DNA from: Gavia stellata
Lineage: Eukaryota > Chordata > Aves > Gaviiformes > Gaviidae
DNA length: 64,000 nucleotides
Reading direction: 5' to 3'
NCBI RefSeq assembly: GCF_030936135.1
Contig: NC_082610.1
Location: forward strand, 17,308,428 to 17,372,427
Part shown: in pieces, positions 46,101 to 59,000 of the stretch
Numbering within the stretch: position 1 is the first letter of the stretch
Layout of the letters: every line of letters begins with the position of its first letter
Made by a program: the position numbers and the translations under genes
Notes under the pieces: generated by a model
Database searches by the model: none
The model's input: the letters and a program-made list of their open reading frames with translations, nothing else
Told to the model about the DNA's origin: nothing

Positions 46101-47960
46101 TCAGGTTTGCCAAGCGTCAAAAAAAAAAAAAAAAAAGGATAGAAAAAATTAAAAAAAATAAAAATCCAAGCCTGTGCGCTGTTAATGAAGCATCATGTGA
46201 ATGAAGGCTGAGCTGTTTGCCAAGTGCCAGCTTTTGTTTCCAGACCGGCTTTCCTCTCTGCTTGTTCACCTCACCATTACACAAGCAAAAATGCGCGCTC
46301 CACCCAGCAGCGCGCTCGCCTCTTGCACAAGCTGCCTTACCCTCCGTTTTTTACCGTGGGAATCCGGACACCTCGTGGGGATGCCAAACCGGGCTAACAC
46401 AACCCGGCGAGCGAGCGCTCCAATTGCCGGCGCGGCTCTGCGCAGCCTCCCAGCTCCTACGAGCCTTCCTGGTAACAGTCCTGCGCTGCAAAAAAAGAAA
46501 ACCCCTCCTAGCAAATTTTCCGTTCCCAAAGGAGCCGTCGTCAGTGGTGCAGTGGCCGCTTGTTGACTCGCCCCTGCCTCACTGCTTGCCCCCAGCATCT
46601 GCAAGTTAAACATAACCGAAACCAGACCCATCCCAGCTTAAGAAAAGGGCTGAAGAGAAGGGAGACGGTACGGAAATGAATTAATTCATTATGCAACATA
46701 ACCCAAAGGGGGCAAAAAAAAAAAAAAACAACCCACAAAATAATAATTTGCCCCTACTTGGGGCAAAAACCAAAGAACGTAGGATAGTGCTGGAAAAGAA
46801 GGACTATTGGTCTGTCACCGATGCAAACAGTCTTTGCACCCTGCAAATATTCTTTGTGAGCTGTTAAACTGATCTTTTCGCAAAGCAAATTCACCCCGCC
46901 GGTGGCTGAGTCAGTGCTTGTCCACCTGTTAGGGGTAAAGGAGGAACGTGCCTCGGTGTTTTAGCATTAACATCTACTGGGCCTACAGTGGTAAGGTCAC
47001 ACTTAGGAGGTGTTTGGGTTTTTTTCCTTTTTTTATATTATTTTTTACTTCACCCGATTATCTAGTCTTCCTTCTTCCTTTTCACGCTCCTGACTTAAGG
47101 CACATTTGAAACTCTTTGATTTTCCTGGACAGAAAGAGCGTGAGAGAAGGAGGGTTGGGTACAAAATTAGTACCAGAGCCACTACCAAAGCAAACTCCTG
47201 AAGTCAGCGATGGGATATAACTTGTTAGGGGAGTTAAAGCACTTGCTGTAAAGGTCACGTAGAGCTCCTGCACACAAGTGAATAGTTCAAGGCAGTTTGA
47301 TGCAGAGAAAAACCAATTAAGATATAACTGCTGCTGACATTCCCCTAAGCCGTTTCATCTCTTACCGCTTCAAAAAAGCAGGGAAAAACAAATTATGTAC
47401 TTTCAATCTGAGATTTATATAGGATGAATTGTTGCTTAGCCTATGAAAAGATCAAAAAGGAGATCTTTGAAGAAAGATCGCCTACAAAGAACGCTGGACT
47501 GTTATTATACCAAAAAAAAAAAAAAAGAGGTTAATAAGCACGGTTCAGGTCAAAACGTAGGCAAGTGCGGTGTGTGCAACAAAGCGTTCGCAAGGGCTGC
47601 TTGCTCAGGCGTTTCAAAGCCGGGCAGCAAGAGAGTAAATCACTGAGCCGGCATCTCGAGCAGCGCCGCCGCTGCTGCTGTGTATTCGGCTCTGCGCTTG
47701 TAGACTTGGTAGAGGTGCTCCGGCTGGAAACTCCTGCAGTCCCAGAGATGGCTTGTCTTGTGTCGGGATCTGCTGGCCAAGGAGAAGGGGGGATGGACCC
47801 CTGAACGATGGAGAGTGAAAGGCAGAGCTGCAGGCACTGGCCCAGCAAGCCCCTGGCGCCGGGGGCTCCTCAGCCGGGCATGGGGGAGTCTTGTTCTCCA
47901 TCCCTCATCCCCCCGAGCATCCCTCCTCCGCACGTGGCCCAGTCTGCCGGTGCAGGGCAG

Positions 47961-48001
47961 GAGGAGGAGGAGGAGGAGGAGGAGGAGGAAGAAGAGGAGG
48001 C
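47961..48001. repeat. GGA/GAG trinucleotide tract
   Basis: This is a purine-only run of GGA units with GAA interruptions near its right end, within a CpG-dense patch. It is polypurine/polypyrimidine DNA. Confidence 0.85.
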
Positions 48002-48777
48002 AGCTTGGCCTCCCTTTCCCACCGCGATGCGCAGCGGCCTCTCCCAGCACCCGGCCCGACCAGTACGCGGGGTTTGCTGGGCGCGAGGAACCCGCCAGCG
48101 CCGTTTCACCCGGGGTCTGATTTCAAAGCCAGCCCTGATTAAGACGTTGGGTGAAGGCAAAGCAAACAGACACCGTAATTGCGGTGCGCGCTTTCTCATC
48201 TCCACGGCGAGTTGCAAAATGTGCCACCTCCTCCCTCGTCAGCCGGGTTTTAATTGGCTTTAATGAAGAGGCAATTACACGATTTCAGTTTTTAATTAAA
48301 GGGGATGGCGGTGCAGGGGAGGGGGGGACCGGCCCCCTTCGAGCGTGTCTGTAGCACCATGGGAGATCTCTGGGCATGGTGTGCAACAGGGTTTGGGGGG
48401 GTTCCCCTGTCACCCCCCAGGGTGGACAGGGCTTTGCAAGCAGCTCTGGGGTGACTGGTGGGACCAGATCGAAGCCGACAGCCTCCCAGCCACGCTGCCG
48501 GCACTTTCGGATCCCGCCCCGGCACCCCCAGGCAAGCTGCAATAGGCTTTTTTTTGGTGTTGGAGCCAGCACATCAAAGGGGCAACGAACAGCTTAAAAA
48601 TACCCCAAACCCAAAAAACCCTCCGAAGCCAAACCGAGCCCTCCCCACACACTGCACCAGCCAGAAACGCCTCCTGGATAAAATACTGGGTGGTTGTTGA
48701 TAGAGGACAAGCTGCTGGGGTGGGATGAGTGTCTGAAAGCAAAAGCAGAGCCTCAATTAGGACCTCAAAAAGTAATT

Positions 48778-48904
48778 ATTTCATTTTATTTTACTTTGTT
48801 TTATTTCATTTTATTTTACTTTGTTTTGTTTTATTTTATTTTATTTTATTTTATTTTATTTTATTTTATTTTATTCTATTCTATTCTATTCTATTTTATT
48901 TTAT
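48778..48904. repeat. (TTTTA)n pentanucleotide microsatellite with variants
   Basis: About 127 bp is built of TTTTA units. The left part has a duplicated block of about 24 bp containing TTTCA and TTTTG variants. The middle is a pure TTTTA run, followed by four consecutive TTCTA units and a return to TTTTA. Interrupted structure of this kind points to slippage plus block duplication. Confidence 0.9.
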
Positions 48905-50287
48905 GCCAAGCAGTAGGCAGCCGTGCTCTGATAGAGACAGCCTCCCCATGACCCCACACAGCAAGCACCAAGGTGGGACTAACCCATCCAGCCCACGTGT
49001 GCACTTTTCCTGTAGGCACCACCTTGTCTGTCTGTCCTAACGCATGACCAGGGAGGGAAAAATGGCAGCACGTGGTAGAAATCTCCCTTGGGAAAGAGTG
49101 ATAATTGCAGGGGCCGAACTGCTGGCTTAGTCCCACGATGCCTCTGCGTTTTATTGCTCTCTGGCAGCCGGGAGGCCAGAGCTTTGGCCTTGACTGGGTC
49201 CGGTGCGCTGGACTGTCCGTCCTCCTCAGGTTTCAATGAAACGTAATTGCTTTACAATTTCCTCCTGCCAGAGAGAAAAAAAAATATTACAAAAAAAGCC
49301 GGCGGCTTTGTGGCTGCACCACACCCTCGGCGTTTCCTCCGCCCCTGGCCGGCGCCGCTGGGCTTGCCCTCGGCTCACAGGGGCAGGCGGCCCCGGGACC
49401 ACCGAGCTGCCGGCCGGGCGTTGGATGGCCAACGCGTGGCCACCCCGCAGAGCCCCGGCCTTGGGCAGGCAGGGAGCCGGGGCTGCCGCCCGGCCGGTGC
49501 CGCTCAAGGGAGTGCGGCCCCAGGGAGGGGAAGGGGAAAAAAAAAGGGGGGGGAAAGGGAAAGAAGTCAAGGTCCAAGGTCTTTCTGTGCAATATTGATT
49601 CACCTGCTCGGCAAACGTAGCCAGGCTGGATGGCAGGCTGCTGCGTGGGTGAGCTGAGTCACCCGCCGCTGCCGGCCGGCCGCCCCAGCCCTGCGCCGGA
49701 TGGGAGAACAAGGGCGCCTTTAACCAGGGAGAAGTGAAACCTGCTTTTTTAAACGCCCAGATGGGAGCAACATCCAAGAGCTGGGTCGGGTCCATCAGTC
49801 AGTGCCGAGCCAGCAGCCTCCTCCCTTCGAAGGCCGGGGCTGAGATCCCGCTCCAGGCTCCCCAAAGCCCCCACGAACACAAACCTCCTCCCTGCCTTCC
49901 CGCTCCCTTTGCCCCGGGGTCCCAGATGCTCGACAGAGGCTCATCGTCCTGGATGCCAGCAGCAATCATGGATCACGGCCTGGCTTTGCAGAGGGGACAT
50001 TTTTGCAGCGTCCCACAACCTGTTGATCTCCCGGAGAAATGCAGTTCCACTCCCGTGGGGACGACTGAATCCCCATCCCGCTTCCCAGCTTTCTCACCAG
50101 GTTAAAGCCTTTTTCCCCTCTTCTCCCCTCATTGCTGTCAGATGAGAAATCCCTTACGATTCAAGATGACTTGTAGCAACCACTTGTGGGGAATGAAAAT
50201 ACAACCACCCTCCTGCATTTCAGGCTGGGGAGCAGGGTGCTGTGTGTCAGCGGTGCTAAGCAGCTGCCCTTCCTTCAGGGCAGCCCC

Positions 50288-50350
50288 CTCATCATCCTCA
50301 TCCTCATCCTCATCCTCATCCTCATCCTCATCCTCATCCTCATCCTCATC
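50288..50350. repeat. (CTCATC)n hexanucleotide microsatellite
   Basis: One CTCATC, an ATC half unit and then nine perfect CTCATC units form a 63-bp array (GATGAG on the other strand). It lies in intergenic DNA. Open frames through it only repeat dipeptides such as Ile-Leu or Ser-Ser. Confidence 0.9.
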
Positions 50351-52971
50351 TGTGCATGGCCATCACCTGTGGCTGGCGTGCTGGTGTAGCTAAGGGTAGG
50401 CAAGGGGGTCCCGGGCTCCTGCCTTGGTACCCCATGTGCACAGCGCCGGTCTCTGCGCATCCGCAATGTGTATGTACACAGAAATATATAGCCTTCAGGA
50501 GAAGACATGGCTGTAAGAAACCTGGGAGGAAACACAAAAATCTCCCACCACTGCCCATCATGGTGGCAGTGTGGGGCGGCGACTCACGGGGCACACTCCA
50601 CGCCTGGGAGGGTGTTTCTCCTCTGCAGCAACACAGCACCCCACACATCCCACAGGGCCGTGGTGCGCCCAAGCATCCCACCCCGACCTGGGGACCTCCT
50701 TTCCCTCCACTGGCAAACACCCAAAGTCCCCAGCACCACACGGCCAGGTGGCGTGTCCAGGTGTCCCCATTCCCAAACTGGGGGCAGCATGGGGATGAGC
50801 TGCCCCGCGGCACCGGGACACCCAGAGATGCCTTTCAGGGGTTGGGAAAGACGCGATGGCTTTGACCACCCAAGACCTTGGTGAGCTGGTGATGGCCTGC
50901 GGCATAAATAAGAGAGGATTTTTATTTTTAATTCATTATCATGCCAATGCAATTGCCATTCAGTTCTGAGCAGGGGTAAAGCAAACTCTCCCACGGCACT
51001 ACCGTTACAGCCTTGCTTTACGCCGTGAGAGGAGCAGCAGAAGCAGCGAGCGAGGCACCGCAGGGCGATAAGCGATTGAATGACCATGGCTAAAGGGGAT
51101 TTCTGGGTGCAGGTGTGGTTGTCCTCCTCCTGCCCCTGGTCAACACTTAGGAGCTTTCCCATGGAGGAGGCAACCAGCCCTTGACGCACAGGTGAAGCAG
51201 GAGCAGCCATGAGTCACCAAAGGTAAAGGTCAAGCTCCTTCTCTTATCAGCCACGGGACAGGCCGGGCTGCGGGCTGTGGGCTGGGCGTGCGGCGAAGAA
51301 ATGTGCTCAGAGGGCAGCCGGAGCCAAAAATCCCAGCGCCGGGGAGACCGCTGCCCAGGGGACCAGCCCGGGGGATGCCGGGAGTGACCGCCTGGTTTTC
51401 TTCTTCCATTGCCCGTTTCCCAGCAGCATCCGATGATGATGACGATTTTTGGTGGTGTCGTGAGCCGAGCGGCGCCGATACGGCAGTTAAAGAAGTCGTG
51501 GGTGGTGAAGCAGCCGCACGGCTCCCCACGGGGTGCTTGGTTATTGTCACGCACTGCTGGAGTGGCTGCAGACAAGTCCCATCCAGAAGGGAAAGGAATG
51601 AGCGATCCCGGCAACGGCTGGGCAAACAGCAGGCGCTGCCGCATCCCTCCTCCGTGGCCGGAGGAGGAGAAGGAAGAAAGGAGGTGGACTCACTGAAATC
51701 AAACATTTCTCCTCCTGCTATCACATAGCTTCGCACCTCAGGGTCTTGTAAGAAAAGTTAAGGATTGAGAGGTCCCTGTGCAAGCCCAAAGAGGCTTTTA
51801 GAAAGACCTTGGGAATGAAACCGGGCTGGCAGTGTCCATGTCGTAAACTCCAGCCTTGTTTGCCGCTATTTTGCCCAAATGCATGATGTGCTATTTCTGT
51901 TCATTGCTTTCTTTTTTGCAAAGCACGCACACTCACAGACATGCATCTCCCTTCCGGAGCTGCCCTGCCCGTGGCCCCACCAGCCGCTCGGAGCCCAGCA
52001 CCGCTTTTGCTGCAGCCCCGTATCCCGCAGTTCTGACCAAGGGTTTCCAATTATGGGAAATGTGTCCAGCTCTGTGACTTTGACTCCTGCTCCAGTAAGG
52101 CTGGAAGAATGACTTAGTCATCCTGGCTGCCTGCCAAGCCATTTAACTCATTTTCCTCCGTTTGCAGGTTATTTCCCAGCTCCGAAGGCCAGCCAGCCAG
52201 CAGGACTTAATACTTCAAATATCCAATAGATTGAGAAATTAGGAATTTAAAGCATTTTATCCCTGCTGTAGCAACCCCTCTGGTTACAACAGCTCCAGAA
52301 AAGCTCAGATAAACCCATCCCGGGGTGGTAAATGCCAGTCAGTGCTACCTGTCTTTGCTCGCAGAAGGGAACCCTCTTCTAAAGGACACCAGTAATTTGG
52401 GGTTAATAGCTATACTTTTAGGACATTTGGCCCAGTGAGCACTCAGAAATTGTGCCACATTAAGGGGGTTTCCGTGTTTTAAGCTATTACACAGCTTTCT
52501 GTGTTTTCAGCTCAATGACAATAACTTTTCCTCCGCAGCTGTACCAGGCACCGGGCTGGATGCCCACTGAGCCGACGGAGGGCACGCGAAGGGGGAAGTG
52601 TGGGTGCCAGGCTCCCAAGGAATCCCCCGGGAAGGGGGGAGAAAGCCGCCCCCAGTAAAGCAGCGGGATGCCTTCAGCAGGGCAATACGTCTCTGCCCCC
52701 TCGGATCCCCCGTGGGTGCCGTGGCTGCTTCCCACCCCCACGGCACGCAGGGACTTCAACCTGGGCGCTGGCTGCCCTGCCTCCCGGGAAATTTATTTTT
52801 GGCTCGTTCCCCGGGGAGCAGAGCCTGGCCAAGGTTACGTGCCAAGCGCCCTCATTTCCTCCCCATAACTGCCTCCCTGCTTTATCACAAACTTTCTCGC
52901 TTCATCTTTTTTTCCACTCGTAAAGGCTGCGGTCACCGGTGCCTCCAGCAGCACCGGCACAGGCTGCCCCT

Positions 52972-53013
52972 TGGCCACTGGGCCACCAGGCCACCGGACC
53001 ACCGGGCCACCAG
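52972..53013. repeat. GCCACC-based minisatellite
   Basis: About five imperfect units of 8-9 bp (GGCCACTGG, GCCACCAGG, CCACCGG, ACCACCGG, GCCACCAGG) lie in tandem in intergenic DNA. Confidence 0.75.
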
Positions 53014-56000
53014 GCTCGTGCCCATCGCCAAAAGTGCCGGCTTTTGCTCTCTGCACAAAACACACAGAGGTTTCTGCAAATCCGTTTCTCCCTGCCACCA
53101 AACAGTGGTTTCTTTAACAGAGTGGAAAAAAATCAAATGCTCAGCTTTGTATGACTTATGATTTCCCTTTCCCATGTCCTGGTTCAGCCGATCGGCTCGG
53201 GGACCGTCAGGAGGAGAATAACGGCGTCATTGATGCTCGCTGCTTTCCCCACCCAGCCCGAGTTACGGCAGGAGAGCTGGGCTCGTCTCCAGGACCCAAG
53301 GCTGTGACATGCCCTGAGCTATTTATTGCAAATATTTGCTAAGGTGAGGCAGGGTGTTCGAATATGAGGCAGTCTGAGTAACAGGCAGGAAAAAAAGAAA
53401 GTTTGGCTTTTACATGTTAGCCCCATCAGCAAATATTAGTTTGGGCACCACGGAGCAAGCGGGCTGCCGTTATCCTCCGCCATATGACCCAAAAGGCAAA
53501 GGACAGGTACAAATTGGGTGGCACCTGGAGTTTATACAGACCAAATTCTATGGCTCGGGGCTGTTGAACTCACCCCATTCCCTTTTATTTGGTGGCTGGA
53601 GTGGGGAAATAAATCGGTGACAGGTTAGATTTGGGAAAGTCAACCAAAACTGGAAAAATACATATTGCTGATTCCCCTTCTCCTTTTTGTCCCATAGTTT
53701 TAGAGGTCTCATTGAAGCACCTGAAGCCGAAGCATGGAGACCTTTATTATTATTTTCTTTTTTAATCCACCATATCAGTCACCCGTTTCCCTCCAGTTTT
53801 CCTGGGCACTGCCAGTGAGGCAACGTGGCATCCTCAGCTCCCGCTGGCTGCACGGGCGGAGAGCTGGCCGTGGGTGCGGGTTTGGGAGGGAGCAGCAGGG
53901 AAATCATAGCGGGTAAAGTTCATGGCAGTGGGGACATTAGCAAGGAGGCGGAAAGCCTCAGGAGAGGACAGCCGGTGCCAAATACCCTTCATGCCTGCCG
54001 CAGTGCAGTGTCCCGGCTTCAGAAAGAAAAACTGGCGGCCAAAGGATGATGTGAAACACGACAGCAGCGCTAACCCATGTCCTCTCGCACACGCTGGCTG
54101 CCCAGGAGGGAAAGGATGCTCTTCCCCTTCCAGCCCTTCCCCGCAGCCCGGCCCTGGCCACTGCTGGGAACGATGTGCTGGAGACAAGGAACATCCCAAA
54201 TCTGGACAGTACTATGACCTCATCACTGTCGTCCCCCCCAGACTCCCTCAAGTTTGTTGATGTTGTGGTTGGGCCGTCCTTCGACACCTTTCAGTGTTTA
54301 CCCTTGAAGTTTACACACTGGTAGTTAAAAAAAAAAAAAAAGGAGAAAAGCAGAAAGCAGGGCCCGGAGGATGCGCCAAGCAGGGAGCTCAGCCATCCGC
54401 CGGCGGGACAGCCGGGCCGGGCGGCCGGGCCACGTGCCACACCGACACCAGGCAGCGCAGCCCAGCGATGCGCTTGGATGTGACGCAGGACATCCCGCTC
54501 ATACACGCTTGTCAGTGCTGGACCCACCGGAGTCTCCACACCTAGATAAAAATGGGAAAAGATGGTTAACAGCCACTTTACTGGTCTCTGCAGATTTCGA
54601 AAGGGCGGGTTATTTGGAGTGGTGACCTTCAGTTCGGCGTGGGGTGTCAGCATATTACTACAAGGCCTGGCCCTTCGTAATCTCCGGTAAATGTATTGCT
54701 GTAGCACACCAGGGTAATAAAAGGCTGGCTGGTAGCAGACAGGCAATGTCAGGCTGAATGGCATGAGCTGTAATCAGTGGAGACCTCACATGCAAAGAGC
54801 ATAGCAGCGTCAGTCAGGGCTGAGGTCTCAGACACAAAATAAAGATATCCCAAATATTTATCTTGCACAGACTTGGTTTGGGAAATCGAAGACTTTGGAG
54901 GGGAGATGTCCCATCATTTTAAAATTATGAGCTGTGCCCTAAACCATCTCCTGAGATCATTAGACATGAAAAAACGTTCATGGTGTTCAAAGGGGCCAGT
55001 AAATAACCGCATAGTTCAGGGCAGCGCTTGGCAAGCCACTGGTCTTCCCATGCTCTCGGCAGAAGTCTTTATTAAAGGGGAAGTACTGAGTCACCATGGG
55101 TCCCACGGCAGCCATGCAATAGGCCTCTCTCCTCCCCGCTGACATAAGTCTCAAGGTATTCGTGGATCCCCCTGTGATGCTCAGCAAGCCGCTTCGTGAA
55201 GGCGATTGTGAGAATGGGCTAAATCCAGGTCTGCCGGCGTTTAGACAGCAGCCCTGGACCAAACCCAACCTGTTGGGTCAACACCCTCCTTGCCTGCGTG
55301 AGGATGTATCCGGGGAGCGGGGAGCCGCGCCGTGCCCAGCTACGCACGGAACTTGCAGCAACTCTCCACCCGTTGTGATTCTGCCATATGGGCTTGAAGT
55401 TGGGCTGCGAGGCTGAAAGGTACGTGTATTAGGTGGGGGACCGGAGCAGGGAACTGCGTGACCAACAGCTCAAGAGACCAGATAACACAAGCCTCTGTTT
55501 TCCTTTTTTTTTTTTTGGTAACCAAACCAAACCCCTACACAATGTCCAAGAGAGGGGAACATGCTACACACACGGTCATGTCCAGGCTGCTGGGGAGAGA
55601 CGGCACAAAACACGCCCCCCCCGCCGCTCCGATTTGTAATCCCAGTATTGAAGTTCAGTGCCTGAAGTCCTCCTAAGCAGGTTTGAGTTGGCACATACCC
55701 ACCCTTATTTGGCTGTCTCCTTCAGAGCACAACCAAGGACAGGCTTACTGGAAATGACATCTTTTTTCCCCAGCCCCTCACGCCTGCTCCATGACTGTCT
55801 GCGGCAGTTTACAACATGTAATGGTAACACACTGAGTCAGTGGGATGAGGCATTTCAAGCTGCTTAGGAAAAAAAGAGTCTTAGTCAGATAAATATTAGT
55901 AAATTGAGCAAGCGGAGCTACGTGATATTGCTGATTAATGCATGGCTTGCGTACAGTGCAAAAAAAATTCTCACAGCTTGAGCAAAGATGCTTCCGCTGG

Positions 56001-59000
56001 TGCCCTTGTTTAAATTAACCCAAAAGCTCCGGCCTTGCTGCGTTTCATTTGCTGTCATCATTAAACAAACAGCCATGGTGGCCTTCGTCTCCCTGGCTGA
56101 GACCTTTCTAAGTGAGCTGCCCCTAAGAGAACTTCTTCACCCGAACTTGGCCATCTTGGAGTGAAGTACCTGAGCTCCCTCTGTGCTCATGGAAAGACCT
56201 GAACACCCCCAAAGCGAGATTGAGCCCCCTCATAGGGTGTCTCCATCTTGGGCAGCTGCCCCTGATGGGCTCCACGTCCCTCCAGCAGGTCCTGCCTGCA
56301 GAAGGGACCAGCACCCAGTGGGGTTTGGGGGGACCCAATGGCACCGGTTTGTCCCAGGACATTTCTGAAGGAGGAGAATAATAAGGAGCTATAACCAAAA
56401 ACTTCCCGGAGATATTCTGGAATAGTCTAATTAAAAAAAAACACACCCCAAATTTTAAGGAGTATGAAAATGTGAAAAAATGGAAATAAAAGCGTGAAAA
56501 AACTGCTGCTCCTCACAACCTTTCCACAGCAGCAACCCACACCCTTAGCTTACGGCTGTCCAGGGGTTTTTGAGCACAAGTTTCCTAGGAGACCCGGTGG
56601 TCACTGTACTGATGCCTGCGGATACAGCTACGCCCTAATAGGAACTTGGAGGGCAACAGTTTACAATGCAAGAGCATATGTTTCTCTGTTACTAATTGAC
56701 TTCAGCTGACAGGATTACAATGCCAATCCTGCAAACCAGCTTTTTTCCCTACAGATGTCGTGTTTAAATCATTATAATAAAAGAAGTTACACAGCCTTGA
56801 GTCTCCACTTTCCCCTGCTGCTGAGACGCTGGCGTAACGCCAGTGAAATTAGGGGTCCTTCTCGAGGGACAGACCCCTCAGAGAGGAGAAGCATGTCTCT
56901 GGGATTACAGAGTGACCACGGGAATAAAAACATGACAGCAGCGGGAATGCCGGTACGCTGTGATGGCTGATAGCTGCAGCATGAGCTCCTGCATCTCTTG
57001 GGAGGGAGATGCAATGTCAGGGCCAGCCGGAGACCTCGGCAGGCTAAATGCATTGCTAAATTCTGCAGAAAAGCTAGCAGGTCCCACCGACGGGCACGTG
57101 GGGAGAGCTGCAGAGGAGGTAAATTGTCAAAACCCCATTTTTTTGCATTTTTCCTCCGTGTGAGCCCAACCCGTCCTCAGCCTTGACCTCAGACCGTGGG
57201 GTCCTCCCGGCAGCGCCTGCGTGTCTGCTGTGCTGTGTTACCATGACTCACGTAGCTAAGGCAACCCGACGTTGCCAGCAGCAGGGTACATGACGCCTCA
57301 GACTCTAAAATGATGAACAAATCCCTTCTCCGGAGCAGGCACTCACTTGAGGGACATGTGCTGTGGCAGAGCCAGTGACCCAGCCTGCAAAAGCTGGCAC
57401 CCCAGCCCATCCAGCTGGCTGAGCGTGGCCGCTCCATCCCACACCCGTAAAAAAATCCCTATACACAACACACACACACATGCACGTACAAGTATCCCCC
57501 TCACCAGCGACCCAATGCTATTCCCTTCACCTGGGAGAGGGCTGAAGCCACGCTTTTGTGCCGAATTGCCACATAGGCTTTTAAAAATGCCCTTACTAGA
57601 ATAGAAATTGCTTTGGGGCGAAGCGAAGGGTGGTACCAGCATCCCTGGTGAGCGCGGGAAGAGGGAGACAGCCACGTGGGACGAGGCTCCAGTGAATGAA
57701 TGCCAGCGCATTTCCCATTGCCTCCCGCTGGTTAACACCGTGGTATTTTTTCACTCTTTCTAAGAAGAGAGACAAATTCCTAAATTTTCAAAATCCTGCA
57801 GATTTCTTGTGTACAGGGCGGGTAACGAAGGGCTGGTGCCTGACGACCTTTTTTAACGGCAGCCGCTGTAGTTGTATTTGGAGGTCACGCACTGCCGAGG
57901 CACAGGCTTGGTGATGTCCTGGGTTGCAAGAAAAAAAATCTCTTCTCTTGCTCTCACCGCTGTGTTTGGGAACATGAATAAACCAAACTAAACTAAACCT
58001 AAACTAAAGGCAGCAACAGGTTTCTCCCAGCCACCAGCCCAGGCTCGGACAGAGACAGCAGCAGTCTCCCGAACTGCAATCGCCCAGAGCTCCTGTTAGC
58101 TAAAGCTGGGTCGTGGCCCTTAATTAGCAAAGCCACCCACTGCCTCCACATACTCAAACCGCCCTGCGACACTCGTCCCAAGCTGTCCTAACAAGTCCTA
58201 AGCTTCGGTGCCAGGGTACAGTGCAGGGCTGCATCGCATCCCTTCCCCTCTCCCCGAGCACTGGAGATGAAATTAGCGCTCTGCTATCAACTCCTTCACC
58301 TTGTCAGCTCCTCATCTAAGCTATTAACCCTTATTATTTAAAATATAAGGCAATATAGATATTTTTTCTTTTTCCAAGCAAAGCTAGTGCTATACACTTG
58401 TAACAGTACTGACCAGATACCACAATATACACTAGGATTAGGGCTGCACTACTTACTTGTAAGCAACTGCCACGTTTCCCAGGTCAGATTGCTCTGAGCT
58501 CCTCAAAGCCCTCCGTTCTCTCCCGAGACGTGTTCCTGTAGGAGATTTCCAATGATTCGACTTCGCTGCCCAGGCTGGGTTCAGTTAGAATCACCTTTGC
58601 TTTCCTGTCTGTCTCAGTAAAGGTAAATACACTTTAAGACCTATTTTATGGAATTTTTGCATGGTGACAATGCCAGAGACCTAAAATTATGGTATTTTAA
58701 TGCACTGGACTTTCCTTTTATGTGGTTGTCCACTTAACAAGCCCATACTATGTTAAAAAGTGGAGAGCTCTTACAATGGACATGCATGGGAAACTAGGGT
58801 GCCGGTTCTGCAAGAACCTACCTTTTTGACACCGTGAGCTATTTTTTCACATTTTTTTCCTATTAATCTTTTATTTTTCTATCAGTTGTCTAATTTGGCC
58901 AGTGCTATGACAAGTTGACTGAGGTGACAGCTGGGTGAGGCTTTGAATTTTTCAAAATGATGGATAAACGCATAAGAAGAATCACTCAGATGAAAGCAAA

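Noticed and set aside
50584-51210. A 208-codon open frame on the - strand in the intergenic region.
   Set aside because: It has no recognisable domain, the composition is biased, and several other long frames overlap it on both strands, as expected in GC-rich non-coding DNA.
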